Of a stretch of 5,000 nucleotides of DNA, positions 1 to 4,982 are shown piece by piece. The DNA lies in NCBI GenBank assembly GCA_027030565.1, contig JALVEU010000051.1:1-5000 (forward strand), read 5' to 3'. Position numbers and translations under genes: made by a program. This DNA comes from Gammaproteobacteria bacterium (lineage in GTDB: Bacteria > Pseudomonadota > Gammaproteobacteria > JAJDOJ01). Position 1 is the first letter of the stretch. Every line of letters begins with the position of its first letter. The notes under the pieces are model-generated. The model searched no databases, was not told the origin of the DNA, and saw only the letters and a list, made by a program, of their open reading frames with translations.

Positions 1-1
1 C

Positions 2-580
2 ACCCCCGTATTCGTCACCCTCGTCGGCGACTGGCTGCTGGGCGAACGGATCCCGCCCCTGGGCCTCCTTGGGGTGAGCCTGGTGACCCTGGGCGCCTAC
101 CTGCTCAATCTCGAGCACCTCAGGGCAACGAACGGCTGGGCACCGCTCGGCCCGCTGCGAGCGATCCTCCGAGAACGGGGTCCCCGGCTGATGTTGGCCG
201 TGGCAGCGCTCTACGGCGTGACCTCGGTGCTGGGCAAAGGGGCTGTGCGGCTTGTGCCTCCGCTCTGGTTCGGCGCCTTCTACTTCGTCCTTCTCGGTGG
301 AGTGGTGCTCGTGACCCTGCGCCCTCGGAAAGGTCTGCATCGCCTGGCGAGTTGTAAACCCCGTGCCGCCGCGGCCGTGGGGCTGGCCACGGCGGTGATG
401 GTGCTGACCCATTTTCTCGCCGTGGAACGGGTGGAAGTGGCCTACATGATCGCAGTGAAGCGCACCAGCCTGTTGTTCGGGATCCTCTACGGCTGGTGGT
501 GGTTCGGCGAAAGACACCTGGCCCGACATCTGCTGGCCGGAGGCGTCATGGTGGCGGGCGTGGCGATCCTGGCGTGGTAG
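2..580 (+). CDS. EamA/DMT-family transporter, C-terminal part (5' end outside window)
   Basis: The reading frame is open from the first complete codon at base 2, so the gene begins upstream; GTG at 74 is internal, because the residues before it already read as transporter sequence. About 192 residues are visible. The first ~40 look like the last helices of a first EamA repeat: a helix, then LLGERIPP, then a hydrophobic helix ending YLLNL. After a short polar linker there is a second repeat of about five hydrophobic segments. It ends with the same pattern: VAYMIAVKRTS, a helix, WWFGERH, and a final helix to the stop. The repeated G-E-R turn followed by a terminal helix is typical of drug/metabolite transporter proteins, usually ten-helix inner-membrane exporters of small metabolites. 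The substrate cannot be read from sequence. The stop overlaps the next gene by 7 bp, which suggests co-transcription. Family fairly sure, function open. Confidence 0.85.
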   Translation, partial: TPVFVTLVGDWLLGERIPPLGLLGVSLVTLGAYLLNLEHLRATNGWAPLGPLRAILRERGPRLMLAVAALYGVTSVLGKGAVRLVPPLWFGAFYFVLLGGVVLVTLRPRKGLHRLASCKPRAAAAVGLATAVMVLTHFLAVERVEVAYMIAVKRTSLLFGILYGWWWFGERHLARHLLAGGVMVAGVAILAW

Positions 581-1029
581 CCCTGCCGGCCGAGGCGGGG
601 GTCTACGCGCTGCTCATGCACCTGCCGCGGCAAACGGTGTTCCAAGCCGGCGCACTCGGCCCGTGTCGTCTCCAACGCGGCTGGTACCTCTACGTGGGCA
701 GCGCACGTGGACCCGGGGGCCTGCGCGCACGGGTGGGACGCCATCTGCGACGCGGGCACAAACGCCTCCACTGGCACATGGACCACCTGCGTCCCTGGGT
801 CCGGATCCATGCGGTCTGGTGGACCACCCTCCAGACGACCCAGGAACGGGACTGGGTGCTGGCGGCCGCACGGCTGCCCACCGCCGTTGCGGCACTGCCA
901 GGTTTCGGTGCAAGCGACTCGACCTGCTCCACCCACCTGCTCGCCTTCACGCGGCGGCCCCAGTTCGAAGCCTTTCGCGAGCAGGCGGGTGCGGCACGGG
1001 TCACGCCAGTGCCTCAGGCGTGGCGGTAG
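574..1029 (+). CDS. GIY-YIG nuclease-like (DUF123 family) protein
   Basis: I choose GTG at 574, giving 151 residues that start just before the family's N-terminal AGVYALL segment. The open frame runs further upstream, but only inside the transporter gene. Visible motifs are GVYALL (residues 9-14), RGWYLYVGSARGPGGLRARV (35-54), RHLRRGHKRLHWHMDHL (56-72), a Glu in TTQERDW (E91) and GFGASDSTCSTHL (110-122). This is the order expected for the DUF123 branch of GIY-YIG-like proteins, which in some archaea is fused to endonuclease III; a nucleic-acid role is therefore suspected but unproven. The family, as I recall it, usually has Cys after the conserved Glu (EC) and in SDC; here these are Arg92 and Ser116, leaving Cys118. 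The gene overlaps the transporter by 7 bp, has no clear Shine-Dalgarno (translational coupling is likely), and its last 16 bp overlap the convergent cupin gene. Confidence 0.82.
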   Translation: MVALPAEAGVYALLMHLPRQTVFQAGALGPCRLQRGWYLYVGSARGPGGLRARVGRHLRRGHKRLHWHMDHLRPWVRIHAVWWTTLQTTQERDWVLAAARLPTAVAALPGFGASDSTCSTHLLAFTRRPQFEAFREQAGAARVTPVPQAWR

Positions 1030-1289
1030 CCGTACAGCCAGCGGGCCGTGGTCCCGCCCACGTTGCGCACTGTGTGCACCGCCCCGGCCGGGATGAACAC
1101 CTCTTCGCCCACCCCGGGCCGGTACACGCGGCCACCGAACTCCAGCTCGATGCGGCCCTCCACGGGCATCACCAGCTCATCGGTGGCGTGCACGAAATCC
1201 CGCCACACCTGCCCGGGCGGATCCACCCAGACGTCGCAGCTGAATCCATGCTCGCGCCAGCGCGCACATACCGCGTCCACGTCGACCAT
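1014..1289 (-). CDS. Small single-domain cupin protein
   Basis: A 91-residue protein that is essentially one cupin barrel. Cupin motif 2 is textbook: G61-x5-P67-x-G69-x2-H72-x3-N76 (GEEVFIPAGAVHTVRN). Motif 1 is degenerate: FVHATDELVMPVEG carries H34, E38 and G45 at the usual spacing, but the first His of HxH is Phe32. H34, E38 and H72 could still bind a metal. The C-terminal RWLYGYRH is common in this group of small cupins. Substrate and reaction are unknown; small cupins include metal-dependent oxygenases, isomerases and sensors. The gene is second in an operon, six bases after the OsmC-family gene. Its Shine-Dalgarno (TGAGGGA on the minus strand) includes the OsmC stop codon, so translation is probably coupled. 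The 3' end overlaps the DUF123 gene on the other strand by 16 bp. Confidence 0.85.
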   Translation of the reverse strand: MVDVDAVCARWREHGFSCDVWVDPPGQVWRDFVHATDELVMPVEGRIELEFGGRVYRPGVGEEVFIPAGAVHTVRNVGGTTARWLYGYRHA

Positions 1290-1295
1290 CTTCCC

Positions 1296-1757
1296 TCACT
1301 CCGACTCGTGCAACACCCGCCCCTGCGGGTCGTTCACGCGGACCCGGACGGGAAACCCCCTGCGCAGGCTCGCAGTGACCACGCAGAAGTCCTCGAACAG
1401 CTCGCTGCAGCGGCCCAGCTTGGGTCGGGCGGCAAGCTCCGGGGACAGGTGCAGGGTCACGCTCAGTCCGCCGATGCGCAGGCGCCCCTGTTCGTTGCGC
1501 ACCATGTGTCCCCGGACCTCCGCGCGGATCCCCCCGGATACCGGCTCACGCTTGGTCATGCAGTACAGAAGGCTCGCCGACAGACAGTTGGCCGCCGCCG
1601 CGGCTACGAGGCGCGCCGCGTTGGGGCCGCGCTCCTCGCCCAGCGGGCGGGGTTCGTCGAGCACCAGGTCCGGCACCGTGTCCCAGTCGAAGCGCACCTG
1701 AAACGCGTAGCCCTCCAGATGCACCACCTCGAATGCAAACGTCGTCTCCTCCCCCAT
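1296..1757 (-). CDS. OsmC-family protein (putative thiol peroxidase)
   Basis: The 153-residue product has the OsmC/Ohr family layout: an N-terminal beta region, then RGPNAARLVAAAAANCLSAS (residues 43-62) with Cys58 at the start of the long core helix. A second Cys follows in EDFCVVTASLRRGFPV (Cys125), then a closing strand (VRVRVND). Cys58 and Cys125 sit where OsmC and Ohr enzymes carry the peroxidatic and resolving cysteines (Cys59 and Cys125 in E. coli OsmC), so reduction of organic or inorganic peroxides in the cytoplasm is the likely role. Two further cysteines, Cys66 and Cys117, are unusual and could pair or bind metal. Length fits the family. ATG at 1757 follows AAGAGGG with a suitable gap. 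It is the first gene of an operon with the cupin downstream. Family sure; peroxidase activity inferred, as many OsmC homologues are untested. Confidence 0.88.
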   Translation of the reverse strand: MGEETTFAFEVVHLEGYAFQVRFDWDTVPDLVLDEPRPLGEERGPNAARLVAAAAANCLSASLLYCMTKREPVSGGIRAEVRGHMVRNEQGRLRIGGLSVTLHLSPELAARPKLGRCSELFEDFCVVTASLRRGFPVRVRVNDPQGRVLHESE

Positions 1758-1919
1758 GCGCAGCCCTCTTGTCCCAGATCATTGCAGCACCTACACCATG
1801 CCTTACACGGGTCCCGTTTTCCAACTACACTACCGGTCGTCTGGGGGCCAAGGGCCGTAGCCACGGGCCCGACGCCGGCCGGGCGACCACCACCAAGAAC
1901 GTGACATCAGGAGGCGTGC
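1758..1919. promoter_or_regulatory. Divergent intergenic region (OsmC operon / exported protein)
   Basis: These 162 bases separate two divergent units and must carry the promoters of both, unless longer transcripts enter from outside. The stretch around 1776-1840 is clearly richer in A/T than the flanking genes, as expected for promoter DNA. I could not find a convincing -35/-10 pair on either strand. The best plus-strand guess is TACACT at 1826-1831 as a -10, without a good -35; alternative sigma factors or activators may be used. Bases 1860-1890 are very GC-rich, with a weak GCCCG/CGGGC inverted repeat (1867-1871 and 1880-1884) that could fold in the leader of the exported-protein gene. Confidence 0.5.
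1909..1914 (+). promoter_or_regulatory. Perfect Shine-Dalgarno for the exported-protein gene
   Basis: AGGAGG, the full consensus, lies 5 nt before GTG 1920 and 8 nt before the next in-frame codon TTG 1923. It decides the start of the large gene to within one codon and indicates strong translation. It also argues that this unusual reading frame is a real gene and not a chance GC-rich open frame. Confidence 0.85.
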
Positions 1920-3521
1920 GTGTTGAAAGCGATCCAGATCCCCGCGCTGCTGCTGAGCGCAACGATGGGCATCTCCGCCATGGCCGAGGATGCTGCGCCC
2001 AACGCGGCGGCCACCGTTGAGGACCAGGCCGCGACCGCGACATCGGCCACCCCTGCGCCACCAACGGCCCCCGAGGGGGCGACGGCATCCACGGAGGGTG
2101 GCCCGGCGCCGGAGGCCATGCCGCCCGCGCCCGAAGCGTCCGCCCCCACGCAACAAACCCCGGCACAAGAAGCACAGACTTCCGCCGCTACGACGGGCGC
2201 CGCGCCCGCCCCGGGGCAGGCACCCACCGCACAGGAGGCCACGGCCCCCACTACAGAGGCCACGGAGCCCGCCACAGAAGCCACGGAATATTACACTCCG
2301 CCGTTGCCCCCCGAATACGAGCGCATCCTGCGGCAGCTGGCCGAGTGGCAGGCGTACGTGAAGAAACAGCACGAGACCGGCCAACAGCGGGCCGAGCAGC
2401 GTTTGGAGCAATTGCGCAAGGAGCGCGAGGAGGCCGTGCAGCGTGCAGTGGAGAAACAAGAGAAGCTCGCCAAATACTACGAGGCCATGCGCCGGCTGGC
2501 GGAGGAGCAGAAGGCCTGGATCGAGGCGCACAAGGACGAGTACCTGAAGCAGGCCGAGGAACGTGAGAAGGGCCTGCTCGAATACCACGAACAGATGCGC
2601 CGCATGGCCGAGGAACGCCACAAGGAACTCATGGACAAGCTGGCCCACCTCGACCAGCTCACCCGCAAGGAGGTCCAGGACCTCGTGGAGCAGATGCGCC
2701 GCCAGATGCAGGAAGATGCGCTGGCCCTGGACAGCGCCAATCAGACCGAAGGCACCATGGTGGGGCAGCGCCCTCCGACGATACCCATGCGGGGTGGCGT
2801 CCCGCCCTATGCAGCGGGTAGCCAGATGCCCCCGGCCATGAGGGGAGGAAGCTGGCAGGGGGTACCGAACATGCGCCAGCCGGCCTGGGCCGGCCCACAG
2901 ACCGGCTACCCGCGTACCGGGAGACCATCCGTCTCCGCTCAGCCCTCTATGCCGTGGGGCGCCCAGAGGCCCTGGGCGGGACAAGGACCGGCCGGACAAG
3001 GTCCGGGAGGCGGCTGGCAGGGGCGGATGCAACAGCCCCAGATGCAGCCCATGCCGTGGATGGGAGGCCGGCAGGGCGGGTGGCAAGGCCCCATGCAAGA
3101 GGGACCCGGGTGGCAAATGCCCGGCCAGGGGACGCCCTTCTACGACTATCCACAAGGTCCCGGGGCCCCCACATCGCCCGGCGTGCCCGGACCGATGACG
3201 CCCCAGGGTCGGGTTGGCGTTCCTCATCCGCGGTTCGCCATGCACCTGCCATCGCGAAGCCCATACCAGCGTCATGCCACACCTGGGCCGTCACTGCGCG
3301 GCCACGGGGGCGCCATGCGCTGGTGGCCTCGCTACGTGGCTTGGCGCCATCTCGCACCGCGCCACCCCGCGGGGATCGGCCGGATGTTGGCTTGGAACCG
3401 GCACCATCGATCCTGGGCGCGGCCCCTGGCCACGATGCAACGCGTTGCAGCAGGCCACAACGGCCCGCGCCACGCCCCGCCCCGGCTTGCGGCCCACTCC
3501 GGTGGGCTGCCTGCAGGCTGA
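1920..3521 (+). CDS. Exported low-complexity coiled-coil protein, function unknown
   Basis: 533 residues, not recognised as a named family. The start is GTG at 1920 (TTG at 1923 possible). Residues 1-22 form a signal peptide: Lys3, a hydrophobic core, and A-M-A before Glu23. Residues 23-130 are an Ala/Pro/Thr/Glu linker ending in three 7-residue repeats. Residues ~131-268 are a charged helical, probably coiled-coil region with MRR(L/M)AEE-like segments at 190, 226 and, weaker, 259. Residues ~270-430 are rich in Gly, Pro, Gln, Met and Trp (GGGWQGRMQ, MPWMGG, GWQGPMQ). Residues ~430-533 switch to Arg/His/Trp/Pro. No Cys was seen, and no membrane segment follows the signal peptide, so a periplasmic or extracellular structural role is likely. 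Gly/Trp/Met/Pro-rich exported proteins include sulfur globule envelope proteins of sulfur bacteria, but that link is only an analogy. It stands alone, facing folK. Confidence 0.75.
   Translation: MLKAIQIPALLLSATMGISAMAEDAAPNAAATVEDQAATATSATPAPPTAPEGATASTEGGPAPEAMPPAPEASAPTQQTPAQEAQTSAATTGAAPAPGQAPTAQEATAPTTEATEPATEATEYYTPPLPPEYERILRQLAEWQAYVKKQHETGQQRAEQRLEQLRKEREEAVQRAVEKQEKLAKYYEAMRRLAEEQKAWIEAHKDEYLKQAEEREKGLLEYHEQMRRMAEERHKELMDKLAHLDQLTRKEVQDLVEQMRRQMQEDALALDSANQTEGTMVGQRPPTIPMRGGVPPYAAGSQMPPAMRGGSWQGVPNMRQPAWAGPQTGYPRTGRPSVSAQPSMPWGAQRPWAGQGPAGQGPGGGWQGRMQQPQMQPMPWMGGRQGGWQGPMQEGPGWQMPGQGTPFYDYPQGPGAPTSPGVPGPMTPQGRVGVPHPRFAMHLPSRSPYQRHATPGPSLRGHGGAMRWWPRYVAWRHLAPRHPAGIGRMLAWNRHHRSWARPLATMQRVAAGHNGPRHAPPRLAAHSGGLPAG
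2232..2294 (+). repeat. Three tandem 21-bp repeats coding (Q/T)EAT-x-x-x
   Basis: Units begin at 2232, 2253 and 2274 and encode QEATAPT, TEATEPA and TEATEYY. The ten-base core GAGGCCACGG is exact at 2235 and 2256 and has one mismatch (GAAGCCACGG) at 2277, always at 21-bp spacing. The repeats sit at the end of the linker, just before the coiled coil, and probably arose by slippage; copy number may vary between strains. Confidence 0.8.
2979..3008 (+). repeat. 15-bp tandem duplication (GQGPA/GQGPG)
   Basis: GGACAAGG occurs at 2979-2986 and again at 2994-3001, exactly 15 bp apart and in frame, encoding two adjacent Gly-Gln-Gly-Pro units. A separate 11-base repeat, GCTGGCAGGGG, occurs at 2851 and 3013. 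Both point to growth of the Gly/Trp/Gln-rich region by short duplications. Confidence 0.65.
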
Positions 3522-3549
3522 GGCACGTCCGATTGGGCAACGGTTCGGA

Positions 3550-3568
3550 CGGGGGCGCAATGCCCCCG
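3550..3568. terminator. GC hairpin between convergent genes, possible two-way terminator
   Basis: CGGGGGC (3550-3556) pairs perfectly with GCCCCCG (3562-3568) around a 5-nt loop, GCAAT. It lies 29 bp after the stop of the exported-protein gene and 6 bp beyond the folK stop, the only stretch where both transcripts could end. Neither strand has a T-run after the stem, so it is not a classical intrinsic terminator. It may protect 3' ends or work with Rho. Confidence 0.5.
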
Positions 3569-3573
3569 CCGAT

Positions 3574-4074
3574 TCACCGGTTCGCCCCGAGGTCCACCGG
3601 CTCTAGATTTCGTTCCCCTGGAAACGCCTCCCAAAGGGCTCCCAGGGGGCGGCCCAGCCTGGGATGCGTGAAGTCCGGCGCCAACTCGGCCAGCGGCCCG
3701 AGGACGAAGGCCTGTTCCAGGATCTCGGGACGCGGAATCTCCAGCCCGTCGCGCCGGATCACGGCGTCGCCATAGAGCAATAGGTCCAGGTCCAGGGTCC
3801 GAGGACCGAAGCGCTCGCCTTCCCGGCGCCTGCCGGCCAAGTCTTCGATGTCGCGCAGGGTCCGGGCCACCGCGTCCACGTCATCCCGGGTCCGGAAGCC
3901 CGCCACCAGATTCAGGAATGCATCGCCTTGGAACCCCACCGCCGGGGTCCGGTACACCCGCGAGCTGCGCACGCCACCGAAGCGGCGCTCCAACTGCGCC
4001 AGCGCCATCCGGACGTGGCGTTCCGGATCGATGTTGCTGCCGATACCCACATAGACCGCCACGCCCGCGTTCAC
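3574..4074 (-). CDS. folK: FolK, 6-hydroxymethyl-dihydropterin pyrophosphokinase (divergent active site)
   Basis: FolK transfers pyrophosphate from ATP to 6-hydroxymethyl-7,8-dihydropterin, the step before dihydropteroate synthase in folate synthesis, in the cytoplasm. I choose GTG at 4074; the frame extends upstream to 4164 but only across folB. This gives 166 residues (E. coli has 159), and residue numbers match E. coli without gaps over the core: G10-x-G-S-N14, YRTP (41-44), Asn55, Glu77, Arg82, GPRTLDLDLLLYG (90-102) with Arg92, Asp95 and Asp97, then Phe123. Thus pterin and magnesium sites look intact. Three positions differ: Trp89 is Phe, His115 is Arg (IPRP instead of the usual IPHP) and Arg121 is Gln (EQAFVL instead of ERAFVL). 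In E. coli these lie in the ATP-side loop and pocket. It overlaps folB by 4 bp (GTGA), so translation is coupled. Probably active, possibly with altered ATP handling; a second folK elsewhere is possible. Confidence 0.9.
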   Translation of the reverse strand: MNAGVAVYVGIGSNIDPERHVRMALAQLERRFGGVRSSRVYRTPAVGFQGDAFLNLVAGFRTRDDVDAVARTLRDIEDLAGRRREGERFGPRTLDLDLLLYGDAVIRRDGLEIPRPEILEQAFVLGPLAELAPDFTHPRLGRPLGALWEAFPGERNLEPVDLGANR

Positions 4075-4433
4075 TGTTCCGGAACCTCCCCCCGCTCGAT
4101 GACCACGCCCACTTCGCGCGAGCCGCGAACCGCGCCGGGTTTGCCCACCCTCAAGCGCAGCCAAGGCACCCGAAACTCCTCCATGATCAGCCGGGCCAAG
4201 GCCTCGGCCATGGTCTCCACCAACCCGAACTCGTGCTCGGCCAGAAACCCTTGTACGCGCTTGGCCACGGCCCGGTAGTTGAGTGCGTCCTCGATGCGGT
4301 CACTCGCGGCCGCCCGCCCGATGTCGGCGGCCATCTCCAGATCGATGCGCACCTGCTGGCGGATTCGCTGCTCCCACTCCCAGATCCCGATCCGGGCCTC
4401 CACGCGCAGATCGCGAATGTAGACGGTGTCCAT
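4071..4433 (-). CDS. folB: FolB, dihydroneopterin aldolase
   Basis: FolB cleaves 7,8-dihydroneopterin to 6-hydroxymethyl-7,8-dihydropterin and glycolaldehyde, supplying the FolK substrate; the enzyme is a cytoplasmic homo-octamer in known cases. The 120 residues align with E. coli FolB from the first residue (MDTVYI versus MDIVFI), which supports ATG at 4433 over TTG at 4439. A GGGGGA Shine-Dalgarno lies 7 nt before that ATG. Motifs are IGIWEWEQRIRQQV (15-28), SDRIEDALNY (44-53) with catalytic Tyr53, LVETMAEALA (71-80) with the substrate-binding Glu73, and VGKPGAV (96-102) with catalytic Lys98. All key residues are present, so the enzyme should be active. It is the first gene of folB-folK, divergent from rpmB. 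Confidence 0.95.
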   Translation of the reverse strand: MDTVYIRDLRVEARIGIWEWEQRIRQQVRIDLEMAADIGRAAASDRIEDALNYRAVAKRVQGFLAEHEFGLVETMAEALARLIMEEFRVPWLRLRVGKPGAVRGSREVGVVIERGEVPEQ

Positions 4434-4456
4434 CGGCAATCCCCCAAAGGCCGCGC

Positions 4457-4473
4457 AGACGCCTGCAGCGTCT
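4457..4473. repeat. Perfect inverted repeat between folB and rpmB
   Basis: AGACGC and GCGTCT flank CTGCA, giving 6-bp arms. The repeat ends on the first base of the rpmB -35 box and lies 24 bp before the folB start. It could be an operator touching both promoters or a hairpin in the folB leader; chance cannot be excluded in DNA this GC-rich. Confidence 0.45.
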
Positions 4474-4501
4474 TGCCTGGAAGCGGCGTTTCTGCTATGG
4501 T
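4473..4501 (+). promoter_or_regulatory. Sigma70 promoter for rpmB-rpmG, extended -10, GC-rich discriminator
   Basis: A -35 TTGCCT (4473-4478) and a -10 TATGGT (4496-4501) are exactly 17 bp apart; each matches the consensus at four of six positions. TG at 4493-4494 gives an extended -10 (TGCTATGGT). Transcription would start near 4508, leaving a leader of about 54 nt. The bases just after the -10 (TCGCGCCCC) form a GC-rich discriminator, a known mark of ribosomal promoters shut down by ppGpp and DksA, so stringent and growth-rate control is likely. Confidence 0.7.
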
Positions 4502-4516
4502 TCGCGCCCCGTTTCT

Positions 4517-4531
4517 CGCCGGATCCCGGCG
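4517..4531 (+). other. GC hairpin in the rpmB leader
   Basis: CGCCGG and CCGGCG enclose the three-base loop ATC, forming a six-pair all-G/C stem. It lies in the predicted 5' leader, about 9 nt after the expected transcription start and 18 nt before the Shine-Dalgarno, which stays free. It may stabilise the mRNA or take part in translational control. Confidence 0.5.
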
Positions 4532-4561
4532 ACCCGTAACACTCAGACCGGGAGCACAGCC

Positions 4562-4798
4562 ATGTCGCGCGTATGTCAGGTTACCGGGAAACGCCCCGCC
4601 AGCGGCAACAACGTCTCGCACGCCCATAATAAGACACGGCGTCGGTTCCTGCCGAACCTCCACACCCGCCGGTTCTGGGTGGAGAGCGAGAACCGCTGGG
4701 TGAGGTTGCGTGTGTCCACCAAGGGATTGCGCATCATCGACAAGAAAGGCATCGACGCGGTCCTGGCCGAGATGCGGGCCCGCGGCGAGCGGATCTGA
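4562..4798 (+). CDS. rpmB: 50S ribosomal protein L28
   Basis: 78 residues, the same length as E. coli L28 and closely similar throughout: MSRVCQVTGKRP at the start, NNVSHAHNKTRRRFLPNL (residues 16-33), RFWVESENRWVRLRVS (37-52) and KKGIDAVLAEMRARGE near the end. It is a structural protein of the large ribosomal subunit. Only one Cys (Cys5) is present, so this is the zinc-independent C-minus form and not the form carrying two CxxC pairs. ATG at 4562 follows GGGAG at 4550-4554 with a 7-nt gap; the open frame runs upstream to 4283 but those residues belong to no L28. It is the first gene of rpmB-rpmG, as in most gammaproteobacteria. Confidence 0.98.
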   Translation: MSRVCQVTGKRPASGNNVSHAHNKTRRRFLPNLHTRRFWVESENRWVRLRVSTKGLRIIDKKGIDAVLAEMRARGERI

Positions 4799-4814
4799 GC
4801 AGGGGGCAGCTGTC

Positions 4815-4982
4815 ATGGCCAAGAAAGCACGCGACAAGATCAAACTGGTGTCCTCGGCGGGCACCGGACACTACTACACGACGACCAAGAACAAGAAGAA
4901 CACGCCGGACAAGCTGGAATTCCGCAAGTACGACCCGGTGGTGCGCAAGCACGTGGTCTACAAGGAAGCGAAGATCAAGTAG
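4815..4982 (+). CDS. rpmG: 50S ribosomal protein L33
   Basis: 55 residues, the same length as E. coli L33: MAKKARDKIKLVSSAGTGHY, then YTTTKNKKNTPDKLEF, and the end DPVVRKHVVYKEAKIK. It is a structural protein of the large subunit. It has no Cys, so it is the zinc-independent C-minus form, matching the L28 next to it. ATG at 4815 has AGGGGG at 4801-4806 with an 8-nt gap; the upstream open frame to 4710 lies within rpmB and is not part of the protein. It starts 16 bp after the rpmB stop and shares its transcript. The remaining 18 bases of the window after the stop are too few to judge a terminator. Confidence 0.98.
   Translation: MAKKARDKIKLVSSAGTGHYYTTTKNKKNTPDKLEFRKYDPVVRKHVVYKEAKIK

Noticed and set aside
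1782..1808. TTGCAG/TTACAC as a promoter for the exported-protein gene
   Set aside because: The spacer is only 15 bp and the -10 match is poor, so I did not list it as a promoter.
663..1904. Long plus-strand open frame (413 codons)
   Set aside because: It runs across the DUF123 gene and then antisense to the cupin and OsmC genes, both of which have family motifs; its own product is Pro/Arg/His-rich with no domain.
1830..3275. Long minus-strand open frame (481 codons) opposite the exported-protein gene
   Set aside because: It is the antisense image of Glu/Lys/Gln-rich coiled-coil codons, which gives Leu/Phe/Val runs, and of Gly/Pro codons, which gives Gly/Arg runs. The plus-strand gene has a consensus Shine-Dalgarno and a signal peptide.
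2954..3775. Plus-strand frame of 273 codons over the end of the exported-protein gene
   Set aside because: The Arg/Pro/Ala-rich product has no recognisable domain, and the frame runs on into folK antisense. I considered it as the true frame of a shifted tail but saw no support.
4434..4439. TTG at 4439 as the folB start
   Set aside because: ATG at 4433 matches the E. coli FolB N-terminus exactly and has the better gap to the GGGGGA ribosome site.
3918..4703. Plus-strand frame of 261 codons across folK, folB and rpmB
   Set aside because: It is antisense to two clear enzymes and out of frame with L28; no motif.
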